A DNA stretch of 64,000 bases from Lytechinus variegatus (taxonomy: Eukaryota; Echinodermata; Echinoidea; Temnopleuroida; Toxopneustidae): the NCBI RefSeq assembly GCF_018143015.1, contig NC_054747.1, positions 38,852,233 to 38,916,232 of the forward strand. The letters run 5' to 3'. The notes below the pieces were generated by a model. It saw nothing but the letters and a program-made list of their open reading frames with translations, was not told the DNA's origin and searched no databases. Position 1 is the stretch's first letter; each line of letters starts with the position of its first letter. This document shows positions 11,051-21,819 of this stretch, one piece after another. The translations under genes and the position numbers were made by a program.

Positions 11051-12130
11051 GGCGAAATGAAAAGGGGAGGTTTATAAAAATAACAAAAAATAACAAGAAC
11101 AAAAAATACAAAGAAAGTAAAAATATTGAAGAGCCAAAAAACTGTCCATCTGTTTATGATTAGCATATATTCCGGAGTTGAACAAATATTGTTGTTACTT
11201 GATTTACAACAATATTCATTTAACTCGAGGCAATTTTCTTAATCCGCCCGTCACCCTAAATCTCCTCGTCAAGCGGTTTTAATCCCTTACTTCTTTGCAC
11301 TAAAATGGATGTATTTTTCTTTCGAATTTTCAAATCCGAAACCAAGTCTGTAATCTTCGCGTGTCTCCCTCAGGCACAGAATATCTAATGGTGAGTTTTG
11401 CTAATTACAGACTGCAAACTCTGAAGCCCTAATTTTTCGCTTCATCCACAGAAAGTGCCGTTTGACACAAAACCCGTATGACATGCATTGAATTGTAGAG
11501 GGCGCATTGCAGCTTTGTGGACAGGGGGTGGAAACTCCGCTTCTGCATCCGGTCAGAATTGAAGAAAATTTTGGAGGGTCAAAAGTGCACACTGCTCCCA
11601 TTTTACATGTACAAGCCTATGGACACCGCCACTGTTTTGGTACACCAGCGAAATGGAGGCGTGGTCATAGATCGTCCTTCGCGCATAGCGTAAAAATATG
11701 TAAATTAGCATTTTGCCACTAATTAGCATAATGCGCGACCTGAGCTGATCGTTGGTGTGTCTGTACCGTACCAAAGACCTTATACATCATGCCACTCATT
11801 CATTCTTATAAGTACCGGTAATCTTATTCTTATTGATCTTGCCTGTCACGATTATTACTGCACCTTTGATTTATTTTAGCTGCAAGTTGCCAGGATCTTT
11901 GCTAAGGCAATAACTAGAAACTTTATGGAAGGGAATTTAATTGAGCTTGATTTGCCCTCTTTTCATATAATTTTCATTCTAATTACATTCAATATTTATA
12001 TTACAGAAGAGGTTCCCAAAGAAGATGTTGCCATAATATTTTTTCCCCTTAAATCGTGTAAGTGTTCCTCGGTTGACAATAATGGTTGAATGTAATTACG
12101 ATGGCATCTCTTTTTGTTTCTAAAGCCCTT
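11051..12130. other. Unannotated stretch; possible 17-nt microexon
   Basis: There is no clear gene. At 11358-11393 a good acceptor (CGTGTCTCCCTCAG) is followed after 17 bases by a good donor (ATG then GTGAGTTT). Both strands of 11400-11770 are open for 65-73 codons, but with no recognisable protein. Confidence 0.3.
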
Positions 12131-12144
12131 ATTTGAAGAGCTCA

Positions 12145-12890
12145 CTTGCAAAAGGGGTTAGGTTCATTTTTCATCAAATTTGATTTTTCTTTTGTCTCAA
12201 TGTATAGATTTTTAATAGATGATACCAAAGAACAGTTGAAATTCCCATTAAAAAGTGATCTAAAGTGGCCAAGAAAAATCACCCTTTTTCAAAAGGGGTT
12301 AAGGTCCATTTCGGTTTTGTTGCAAAAGGGGGAAATGAATATTTTACAAAATATGAAGACAGGTAGATTTCTTTCATAGCCAATTTTATGTTCTCATGGT
12401 AGGGTGTCATGAAAATTTAGTTTTGCATAAGCCTATTGCAATTTAGTTTTGCATAAAAATATCGCAATATGGGAGAGTGGACCTAACCCCTTTTGCAAAC
12501 AAACTATTCTGAAGAGCTCATTTGTCAAAAGGGGTTAGGTCCATAGTTCATAAATTTTTATTGTTTTCTGTCTCAAAACCTCTATATTTTTAGTCGTTCT
12601 AATGAAAACAACAAAAATTTGATATTCACATAAGAAAAATCACCTTTTTAATCAAAATTGATTGGATTCATTTCAGTTTAGTTGCAAAAGGGGTTAGGTC
12701 CAGTGGTCCACAATGATATTTTTTTAAAGAATATATAGAAAAAATTGAAGACAGGTAGATTCCTTTTATACCCAATTTTATGTTCACATGATAGGGTAGT
12801 ACATCATAACAAATTAGTTTCTCATAAGAGTAATGCAGTATAAGTGAGAATGAGAATGGACCTAACCCCTTTTGCAACTAAACTCTTCAT
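12145..12890. repeat. Array of inverted GCAAAAGGGGTTAGGTCC motifs, locus 1
   Basis: The motif or a close variant occurs forward at about 12148, 12290, 12526 and 12685 and inverted at about 12479 and 12857. The spacers are 130-200 bp of AT-rich sequence that are themselves similar (for example 'GAAGACAGGTAGATT' and 'CCCAATTTTATGTTCACATG'). A second locus lies at 20836-21632. I infer a foldback or satellite-type repeat. The ORFs here are incidental. Confidence 0.8.
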
Positions 12891-13639
12891 TTATATTTTT
12901 ATCTTTTCTGTTCATTTTTAATTGCAGAAAACTAAACGAACCTTTATTTCATTATTTGAACAAAAATAAGAACAAATCAAATTATTTTATATAATCATTG
13001 TACTGTCTCCAATATAGGTCCTATTATGAATAGCAGTCGGGAGCACTTAATTTTAAATGGCGACTTCTATGTCATTATCATATCAATAACCATGACCTAG
13101 GTACAATATTTTAGGGGGATTCTCAAAATTATCTAGGCAAGAGAGCAAGCCGATCGTAGGCTATAGGATATCTATTTTTTATTTTCAACTGGAAATGAAT
13201 CTGGTAAATTTTGGTATGGAAAGAAAAATACATTTTATATACAGGTTCCATATTTTGTAGAAATAATTCCCCTCCCCGTATACCCATCATGAACAGTAAG
13301 GTCTTATGATTGCTTCTTCCAAAACAAACAACTTTCTCTAACTGCCCCACCCCAATTTCCTGCCTCTTCTCTCTCTCTCTCTCAGAAAATGACACACACA
13401 AATATATGCATAAAGGCAAACAATTCTCCTGTCATTTTATTACTTTCCCACTCTTATCCTTATTTCTCTTGAAGAATATTTTAACTGCTGTTTGCTCTCA
13501 TGATGTCACAGTAGTATCATCACATTTGAGTACAGAGTGCAACATCTTGTGCCATTTGTGCATAAAATTTTTTGGAAGCGATATATCACAAATTGGTGAT
13601 TAATAAATGAAAATGACCAAGATCAGATAATTTAATTCA
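12891..13639. other. Unannotated stretch
   Basis: A short (CT)n run lies at about 13366-13383. No gene or RNA is recognised. Confidence 0.5.
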
Positions 13640-14757
13640 AAATTAACATGTTTATTAAGAAATCCATTTTCTAAAACATTGAAAATAACATAACAATAAT
13701 AATTAGAGTCTACAAGCATTAACTTAGATTTAAAAAATAAAGGATTGAGTACATTTTTCTACACTTCAGTCAAAATATACAATGTTTATTAAAATTTCAT
13801 TAAAAAAATGTCGATGAGCCTAATAGTTAATATGAGGGATGCATCCAGGATTTCATAAAGAGCATAAAATCTGTGATATTCTGTTTATTTTTCCACAAAA
13901 GTTTGTCACTCAAAAAAAGGAGGTAAATTCCTTCCAAATTTGCTGACAAGAAATATTCTACTAATGTGAGAGCACTCCACATAAAAAAGGGGAGGGGGAT
14001 AATTCCAGAATCTCCCTAAAGAGTGCCTTTCCCAGTCAATACATTAGTGAATCATTCACAAAATTTGATATTGTCTACTGTCACTGTGGCTAGAATTCAA
14101 TCTATTTTTAAAGATATAGTCTATTTATATATTTTTGCTGAGGTTATCCATGTCAAAACTTTTTAAAAAGTAAGATAACAATAAATGTAATTTAATATTC
14201 CTACATAATTATCCAGCCATTCTATGAAGACTTGCAATTATGGTAACTTTGTCCAAGCCCATTGCAGCTACCATAAAGACCTTGATTTCTTGCTCAGCCC
14301 TGTTACCATGGTAATTGTCATAGTGACAACATTATAATAGTAATAACTTGTTTATAATGGAGGTCCAGGAATGATACTAAAGTTATTTCTTAATCCTCTG
14401 ATCACCTTTATTAACATTTATCTACGCATGATTTTTTTTTTATTTCAAAATATAATTTTTTGTATTGTATACAAATACAATAGGCCTTTAAACTGGAAAT
14501 TATATTTAATTTCACAAAAATTTCTAAGAATTAGTAGAAGTATTAAATATTAATAAAAGGTAATACATTTGCCCATTGGAAAAAAAAATTCTTACTTGTA
14601 TTCTGTGTGAAATTTTGTATACTTTAATGTCATTGCCCGCTGATGAACCTGAACTTGTACTACACTCTTTTCTACAGATATGCAGTTTAAAGAACATTCA
14701 ATGCTTTGTTGATATATCTATTCAAATTAATTTGAAGTAACTACTTATTAACTTGGC
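13640..14757 (-). other. Putative 3'UTR of the candidate transcript below
   Basis: The stretch is AT-rich, free of recognised repeats, and downstream (minus strand) of the stop codon at 14758-14760. Possible polyadenylation signals AATAAA (minus strand) occur near 13783-13788 and 13650-13655. I infer a UTR of about 1.1 kb. It stands or falls with the exon call. Confidence 0.25.
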
Positions 14758-15396
14758 CTACATACTTCTTCCATCTTGGTACTTGTTGTGATACCGGTAC
14801 TTAAACAGCTTGGGCAGTGGGAAATCTGCATTGTAAAAAATAGAGAAAGAACAAAATGAGCTGCTGATGTAAATTATTCTTACTCATCTACATGTACATG
14901 TAGTCCAGTTTTATTAAGATTTAAACTCTATTTAATACTTTTGTCACTTTTGTTCTACACCCAAATAAATTGATATATCAATATAACTATTTACAGTATG
15001 TTTTGATAATAAAGAGTGCAAATTATTTCAAATATTTATCAGATGATGACTGTTAATATCATGGTTTTTTATGTACATGTACATGCACATAGACGTAAGG
15101 TATAGTCGGTGAAAATGGAAATACTGGTGAATCTGAATTCAAGCAAATATTAACTATCAATGGAGCTTTAATTTTACATGACATCTCATCTTTATTCAGC
15201 TCAATTGGCCATACCCCCCCCCCCCCTCCCCCAAAAGAGGGAATATTTATTTATTCAGACTATTTGGTTTTTTTTTTGGGGGGATGAGCTTAGATACAGG
15301 CTGTATTATTATTAAAACAACAAGCATACCTTGCAATTTTCCAATTCAGATGTCCTGTTCCTCATTAGCGTGTAACTCACACTTGCTGATCTGCAT
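14758..15396 (-). CDS. Candidate two-exon small ORF (27 codons) or C-terminal exons of a longer gene
   Basis: This is not a recognised family. Terminal exon: a strong acceptor on the minus strand (TTCTTTCTCTATTTTTTACA then ATGCAG) ends at 14826. The reading frame from 14825 runs FPLPKLFKYRYHNKYQDGRS plus M to a TAG at 14758-14760. Upstream exon: it ends at 15381 against the donor GTGAGT, and the phases agree, giving K-Y across the junction. An ATG at 15394-15396 in good context (ACCATGC) opens a 27-residue basic, tyrosine-rich peptide. If the exon begins at the GCAG acceptor at 15457, an in-frame TAG lies at 15448-15450, which favours the short ORF. A different acceptor or extra upstream exons would make this the C-terminus of a larger protein. 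The intron would be 555 nt, GT-AG. All of this is inference from splice signals. Confidence 0.35.
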
Positions 15397-15979
15397 GGTT
15401 CTCAATTTTGTCCCTCTGACCGGGTGTGAACTGCTAAGATCTTGGTCCTATTGGATCTGCAATAAACATTTTTTTTTTAGTTTGAGAGTATTAGAGATAA
15501 ATAAAACTACTCTTCTTAAACAATATTTTAAAAAATCCAGCTGCCCATATCATTGAAGTATGAATATTCCAAACTAAATTATCTGGTCCAAAAACTTCAT
15601 TCTCTCTCTATCATGAAGTTTCACAGAGGCATACGCATACCAGGTACCCAACTGTTTATTAAGGTAAAATGATTCTAACCACATATTGCTTCAGCTGTAT
15701 AGCTGAATCAGGACCTGGTCTATGCTGGTCCTGTATATAACTGAAGAATCACATCACATTTGAATGAAGTAATAACTATGTACTAAAAACGTTTTCAGAA
15801 TACCACCCAGGCCAGGCCCAGGGCATCCTGTTCAAATAGAAACTTGATTTAGATCTATGTCTAAGTCATTTCATTCAAATCCTAACACTAAATCAATTGG
15901 ATTTCATTCATGATTACTCTGAAGTAAAAAGTTTCTGAATAAAAGAAGCTGCTGAGAATTATACTTATTCATATGAAGA
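15397..15979. other. Unannotated stretch upstream of the candidate exons
   Basis: Two weak acceptors on the minus strand (near 15733 and 15828) could define further exons, but no frame is convincing. A fragment, ACCAGGTACCCA at 15640-15651, also occurs in the repeat at 38255-38430. Confidence 0.3.
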
Positions 15980-16059
15980 TGAAATAGCGTGGACGGACTA
16001 GGCCTAAACTTCAACTTTCAAGCTTGAAGTTTGGGCCTAGTCCGTCCCCGCTATTTTCA
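15980..16059. repeat. Hairpin, about 36-bp arms
   Basis: TGAAATAGCG..GGACGGACTAGGCCTAAACT pairs with the inverse sequence ending at 16059 around a spacer of about 8 bp. Arm identity is nearly complete. It could be a minimal MITE or a structured RNA precursor; no second copy is seen in the window. Confidence 0.8.
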
Positions 16060-16079
16060 TACCCCATGACTATATCGAC

Positions 16080-16264
16080 AATCTTGCTAGCCGGCTAGCG
16101 CCGGCGATATCAAGGCCGGATCTCGCTCTGACCAAAATCGACAGTTTGTCGTCAGGAGGTCGGAAACAAGTCCACATCTACCCCTGATAATTGACAATAA
16201 AACTGAAATACAGGTTTACTTTTTGCCTACATGAAGCATATTCCGATGAAGGTTACGACAAATG
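16080..16264 (+). other. Candidate plus-strand first exon with donor at 16265
   Basis: A CpG-rich stretch (GCTAGCCGGCTAGCGCCGGC at 16087-16106) leads to ATGAAGCATATTCCGATGAA at 16231. The frame stays open for 11 codons to GTAAGTTAGG at 16265, a canonical donor. No downstream exon is identified. It overlaps the region that a minus-strand gene could use, so the two readings compete. Confidence 0.2.
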
Positions 16265-16689
16265 GTAAGTTAGGCCTATTTCTTTTGAGAAACTAAATGA
16301 CAGATGATTTATTTGGAAGTCAGGCAAAAGAAATGGGAGTGTATGGAAATGGAGGTTTACGTAGTAAAGTAATACGGGATGGGCCCCGAACCCCGGCAAA
16401 CACATCACCATTGCAAGTGAGATCAAAACATGAAAATGAACTTAACTTACTTTTATTCTTATGGAATGTCATTAAGTTAATATTGATGTTCCCTCCAAGA
16501 TTTTCTGCTCCAATGAAGTTCACTCAGAAATCACGATTTCGAACATCAATTCTATAAACAGATGATTAGTCGAGCTATTTCGTTGTAGAAACTGGAAATT
16601 CGCAGAGTCCGAAAGAACAACACTTCGCACAGATCTCGTAGGGAATTGTGGGAAGGAAAAACGTGTTTAATTCATAAGATATGAATAAA

Positions 16690-16885
16690 ACATTAGCGTC
16701 TTAGCCAATCATAGAAGTGCATTTTGCGTAATTTGACGTCATTCTTATGAATAAAACATTGACCCTCCAAAATCACCCTTCAAATTGTCCGCCGGCAGCC
16801 ATATTGGCTGTGTACAAAACCTATGGGAAATAAAAACGCGCGAAAAGAGTTACCTCTCTAGCTCCCTTCGGGAGCTTACGTATAC
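16690..16885. promoter_or_regulatory. Promoter-like cluster (CCAAT, CRE, YY1-like)
   Basis: AGCCAATCA (NF-Y/CCAAT) lies near 16703-16711, a full CRE palindrome TGACGTCA at 16734-16741, and CAGCCAATATGGCTGCCGGC (minus strand, CCAAT plus a YY1-like ATGGCTGCC) near 16793-16812. CpG density is raised and there is no TATA. The YY1-like ATG opens only nine codons before a stop or a possible donor (GGGTGATT). The segment resembles TATA-less housekeeping promoters. The direction of transcription is not settled. Confidence 0.3.
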
Positions 16886-16890
16886 GTAAG
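16858..16890. repeat. Adjacent small palindromes
   Basis: AGCTCCC TTC GGGAGCT is followed directly by CTTACGTATACGTAAG, a perfect 16-bp palindrome. Confidence 0.7.
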
Positions 16891-17617
16891 ATCGTATCTC
16901 TGTGTTTGTGGACGCTCAAAATGCAATTTTATTCAAAAAAATGCAGTGTGGCTATCAGGCTTAAAAACAGCTGGAAAATTGCTTTAATAATAATAATAAT
17001 ACATGAAATTTGTATGGCGCACTTTCCATCTTGATTAGATGCTTCAGAGCAAAACAAAAACAAAGCTATAGTTATGTCTGAACAATAAGTCAATGTCTTT
17101 CAAAAAGCACTCTTAAACAGGTATGTTTAGATCATTTACAATTGAAGTTTATTACATAATAGACGTAGTGAGTTTTTTTATATGATTGCTGAGAAAGCAT
17201 GGATGCTTGTAAGCAAGCAACCAAAGGACCAACGGCTTATGGTCCTCTCCGAAGAACCAAAGGGCATTAACGGGAGCGCACCAAGTGGGAATCGTGGTTT
17301 ACCAGAAAAAGAAATTCAGGCTGTACAGTATATGCATGCATGATAATCCCGCCTGGACAATCCCTTAATTCATGACTATAATGCGTATATAAAAAATAAT
17401 CATGAAAACGTGCGTGAATATGGTTTCTCACCAATCAATAACGATTGATTGACTAGATGGAGTTTTAAATATAATAATAAACGATTTCTAGTAGAACTTT
17501 CTTCATTTGCATATATCCAAACTCAATAATAATGGATAATTTGATATGATTATGCATATGCACCATCATCTAAGAAAAATAATGCAACAACGAATCATTT
17601 TTGCTAAGAATAAGCTG
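16891..17617. other. Unannotated stretch
   Basis: A short (AAT)n run lies at about 16986-17000. I see no gene or transposon ends. Confidence 0.5.
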
Positions 17618-17761
17618 GGGCCCGTTGCAGAAACAGTTGCGTTTAAGCGCAAGTCAAAAAATCAATCGCAAGTCCCAAATGCGAGCTGTTGATTGGTTGA
17701 AAATCAAGTTGCGCTTGATTTTTAGAGTTGCGATTGATTGCAACTCTTTCTGCAACGGGCC
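17618..17761 (-). mobile_element. Palindromic MITE, family B, copy 2
   Basis: GGGCCCGTTGCAGAAACAGT opens and TCTTTCTGCAACGGGCC closes the element. In reverse complement it aligns over its whole length with 5504-5650. Confidence 0.85.
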
Positions 17762-17804
17762 ATTCGCAATATTCATGATAGTAATACCGCATCACATCAC
17801 GTGA

Positions 17805-18382
17805 TAATAAAGCAATATTGACTGGCCTCGGGGCGATACGACATATATCGCCCAAACTAGATTTATATCGCCCGAGTCGTAGACGAGGGTGATATCAATT
17901 TAGTGAGGGCGATATATGTCCTTTCGCCCCAGGCCAGTCAATATTGCTATTATTAACCAAATCAGACATCTAGAGCCAAATCGTTAAAATTTAGATATTT
18001 TAAATTTTTAGAATGAGAATCTAAGTAGTTTCTCATGTTGAGCAGACTGGGCTTCTGAACTTTACCATTGTGACGTAATTGAAATGACGCGTCCCTGGCC
18101 TAGGGACGCAGTATGCAGCGTTGTCTCAACTTCATTACCATTATGACGTATAGCACTGCGCGGTTCAAGGACGCGTACACAACGCGTAGAATACCCGGAT
18201 GTTAGAGCTGCCTTTTATTGCCCGCCACATTTCCACGCATTTTCTCATTGACTTTCTTGAGCGGGCAATAAATTGGGCCCGTGGATAAACAATTGGAATT
18301 TTATTGACCGGCCATTCGATCCCAGTGTTAAGCAGGCAACAATGTTTCAAAGTTGCCCTGCTCAGATGTCTGATACGGTTAA
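17805..18382. repeat. 578-bp tandem duplication, unit 1
   Basis: The unit begins with a palindromic block (about 17806-17955): AGCAATATTGACTGGCCTCG in, and CCAGGCCAGTCAATATTGCT out, with GCGATATATGTC words inside. It continues with a CpG-rich segment holding GACGCGTCCCTGGCCTAGGG and a GGGCAATAAA hairpin. It repeats directly as unit 2. Confidence 0.9.
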
Positions 18383-18963
18383 TAATAAAGCAATATTGAC
18401 TGGCCTCGGGGCGATACGACATATATCGCCCAAACTAGATTTATATCGCCCGAGTCGCAGACGAGGGTGATATCAATTTAGTGAGGGCGATATATGTCCT
18501 TTCGCCCCCAGGCCAGTCAATATTGCTATTATTAACCAAATCAGGCATCTAGAGCAAAAATCATTAAATCTAGATATTTTAAATTTTTAGAAACAAAATC
18601 TTGGTTTATCATGTTGAGCAGACTGGGCCTCTGAACTTTACCATTGTGACGTAATTGAAATGACGCGTCCCTGGCCTGGGGACGCAGTATCCAGCGTTGT
18701 CTTAACTTGATTACCATTATGACGTATAGCACTGCGCGGTTCAAGGACGCGTGCAGAAACGCGTAGAATACCCGGATATTAGCGCCGCTTTTTATTGCCC
18801 GCTACATTTCCACGCATTTTCTAATTGACTTTCCTAAGCGGGCAATAAATTGGGCCCGTGGATAAACAATTGGAATTTTATTGACCGGCAATTTGATCCC
18901 AGTCTTAAGCAGGCAACAATGTTTCAAAGTTGCCCTGCTCAGATGTCTGATACGGTTAATAAT
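18383..18963. repeat. 578-bp tandem duplication, unit 2
   Basis: The word AGCAATATTG recurs exactly 578 bp after unit 1 (17811 and 18389). Identity is high through GATACGGTTAATAATAA, which closes both units. Scattered substitutions and small indels show the duplication is not brand new. Confidence 0.9.
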
Positions 18964-19356
18964 AATAAATATCGAAACCTAACAAAAACGGTTAGTTAGT
19001 TTAATTAACATGTAGAGTTTTACTATTCAAGAATAATAAGCTGGGTTTGTTTTTTAAATTTTGTTTTAATTTCGCACCATGTATTTCGAACAACATAAAA
19101 TGTGATGGTCATCCGCATGGTGCGAAAGCCGTTTGATATGAAACGTTGTAATGATAGTCAAATCTACACATATAATATCAAGTATATAGGTTTATTTTCT
19201 ACTACAAGTTGTTAGATAGGCATTCCACTCTCCAAGACAAGCCTTTTCTAAACAGTGCGTACACAAAAAGGAACATTTTAGAGACAGATTTACAATAATC
19301 TATTTTTTCATGAAATTGACACTTATGGTCAGGGTAGATCGAAACCTTAGCTAATG
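18964..19356. other. Unannotated stretch
   Basis: AT-rich sequence with no recognised feature. Confidence 0.5.
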
Positions 19357-19514
19357 CCATGGTCACATTTGTCATGTTTGTTCTACGGCGGCCGTACGGC
19401 GAGTCGAAAACAGCCGTTTTAACATTTTATACATATAGGTGGTTTGAATCAAAATTGATAAAACGGCTGTTTTCGACTCGCCGTACGGCCGCCGTAGAAC
19501 AAATGTGACCATGG
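19357..19514. mobile_element. GC-rich inverted-repeat element
   Basis: CCATGGTCACATTTGT and TTCTACGGCGGCCGTACGGC (about 19380) are mirrored at 19467-19514. The left arm has an extra 9 bp (CATGTTTGT). Arms of about 60 bp surround an AT-rich centre. MITE-like; single copy in the window. Confidence 0.75.
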
Positions 19515-20073
19515 TATAATCATTCACGCATGACAGATATACAAACAATGATACTGATTTGAGCAGAAAAAAAGGGAACAAGGTTAAAAAAACACATAAA
19601 TAAGCCAACGGTTTGAATTTAAATTTGATTTGAATTCATTGTTTCCATTTTTGTTTTCATTTACAATTCATAATGTTACATTCAGATTAAACAAAGAATG
19701 ACTATATTCATATAAATCATAACAATGAAAATGCATACATGATGATAAACACAGAATAATTGGATTACAATGAAAATTTGAAAAGTGAACGTTTATAGTA
19801 ATAAAATTATTTGGATAAGTATTTTTTGCGAAAAAAAAGTAGTAGAAACCTACGGTCGTCGAAAACGCAAGGTCGTCGTTATTGTTGACCAATCTTGATC
19901 GTTATTTCTATACCACCCGATTTTGACACTAAAATTTCAGACTCATCTTGCTCATTACTGCGTGAAGCTTTCGTCCCACATTAGATAGTGATAATAAGAA
20001 CAACTAAATATTATGGCGACACATAAAATATCATATATAATTTTCATATGAAGAAAGAAGAACGAGGAATCCC
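19515..20073. other. Unannotated stretch
   Basis: No supported feature. Confidence 0.5.
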
Positions 20074-20607
20074 GGGAGCGTTTCATAAGTTTTTTTTTGT
20101 CTGACAAGTTGCGTGTTATTTTCAACTTGTCCTGGAGATCTCACACAGATGAGTTGTTTTTAAACAATAACATTCTAAAAATAAAAACACTGTACCAATA
20201 TAATTTAGGTCAATTCAGGTATCAGTTAAACAATAATACGTTACCACCCATATTTAATTCTTCATTTAACAAAAACGAAACCCTTCACAAATATCCCACA
20301 AGTCAATCCGATGAATTTCATTTACCACCACTACCCCGGACCATCCTTGCAAAATCAATTTTTACTTTTGAAGGCCCTAGACTCTGGGGAACTATTAATA
20401 GTAACATCGAAGAATCTCCAAGCCTTAATTCTTTTAAATATCAGTTCTAAAAAGACTTTGTACAAAAGAAACTGTAATTGTTGAAAATGGAAATACACGA
20501 AATGAAAGGAAATGAAAGTTGTCGGATCAGACAGCTTCTCTATTTTTTTGATTGGTTGAGAAGCACTGTTACTACGGTAAATGTGTCCGAAACACGAAAC
20601 GTTCCCT
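20074..20607. mobile_element. MITE interrupted by a LINE fragment
   Basis: The left end GGGAGCGTTTCATAAG (20074) and a degraded right end CGAAACGTTCCCT (about 20595-20607) are inverted. Internal words TTGTCTGACAAGTTG and GTCGGATCAGACAGCTTCTC, then TGATTGGTTGAGAAGCACTG, fit one short element. Its middle is displaced by the LINE tail at about 20142-20450. Confidence 0.6.
20142..20450 (+). pseudogene. 5'-truncated non-LTR retrotransposon, ORF2 C-terminus
   Basis: The frame ending at 20450 has the layout typical of LINE ORF2 tails: a SHTDELFLNNNILKI-type segment, a YQYNLGQFRYQLNN-type helix, a FHLPPLPRT segment and the signature FTFEGPRLWGTI, ending in a lysine/serine stretch. About 100 codons remain open. 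No reverse transcriptase domain is present, so this is a dead 5'-truncated copy. The first 14 or so codons of the open frame come from the host MITE rather than the LINE. The precise clade cannot be told from this tail. Confidence 0.7.
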
Positions 20608-20835
20608 CGGTTTCCCTTTTCTGGGGCAAGGATGCCAATCCAGTAAATTCAAGTCTTCGATGGTCGAAGAGTTATATGGCCGTGGTGAGGGCGCTCTTTA
20701 CTCTCCTCGAAATAATATGATTGAGAAAAAAACTCTTAGAAATAGCTTTATTAGAAAGACATTTTCATTAAAAGGACAACAAAAACGAAATGATGCACTG
20801 ACTTCCTTTTAAAAAAATGTATATATGAAGTGTTT

Positions 20836-21632
20836 GGTTGCAAAAGGGGTTAGGTCCACTTTGTACCATTCCGAGAAAAATCATGATCTTTATTCTCAAT
20901 TATTGCAATATTCATATGAGAAACTAAATTGTCATGATGTACTACACTATCATGTGAACATAAAATTGGGTATATAAGAAATCAACCTGTCTTCAATTTT
21001 GTTCTTTATATTTTTCAAAAATTATCTTTGTGGACCTAACCTGTTTTGTAAGCAAACTGAAATGAATCCAATATCTTTTGAATAAAAAAAGTATTTTTTC
21101 TTTGCCACTTTTATTCACGTTTAAATCTGAATTTCAAAGTTTCTTTGGTATCATCAAAGCGACTAAAAATCTTTATATTTTGAGACAGAAAACAATGAAA
21201 TTTATGAAAAATGGACCCAACCCCTTTTGACAAATGAGCTTTTCAGAAGAGATTAGTTGCAAAAAGGGTTAGGTCCATGCCAAGAAAATCATGTTTTATT
21301 CTCCCATATTGCAATATTATTATGAGAAATTGAATTTTAATGATACCCTACCATGTGATCATAAAATTGAGTATTAAAGAAATCTATACCTGTCTCATAT
21401 TGTTTTTGATATTTTTTCAAAAAAAAAAATATTTGTGGACCTAACACCTTTTGCAACTAAACTTAAATGGACCTAACCCCTCTTTAAAAAAGGTGATTTT
21501 TCTTTGCCATTTTGTGTTTTTTTTCAATAGAAACTTCAAATTTTCTTTGGTATCATCTTATAGAGCTACTAAGAATTTATACATTATTAAACAAAAATTG
21601 ATGAATAATGGACCTATCCCCTTTTGTATATA
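20836..21632. repeat. Array of inverted GCAAAAGGGGTTAGGTCC motifs, locus 2
   Basis: Forward motifs lie near 20838 and 21257; inverted ones near 21030, 21210, 21437, 21468 and 21609. Spacer words (for example CATGTGAACATAAAATTGGG) match the locus at 12145-12890 in reverse, so both arrays belong to one family. Confidence 0.8.
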
Positions 21633-21819
21633 ACTACAATAATTAGAAGGCTCTACATCGGTGATAACAGAGGCCGAATGACACAGATATTATTTTTCAA
21701 TATAGAAGGCACATTTTGACAGATTTTAAAAAGTAATGTCATATCTCTCCCCAGTCCAGTTCCCTTTTCATGCTTTTATTCCCTTTCTTCTTTTTACTGG
21801 TTGTGATTTTGTCTCGCCT

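Noticed and set aside
16297..16557. Overlapping 86- and 67-codon ORFs on both strands
   Set aside because: The minus-strand frame has a stop directly before its first residues and no supported splice acceptor; no recognisable domain.
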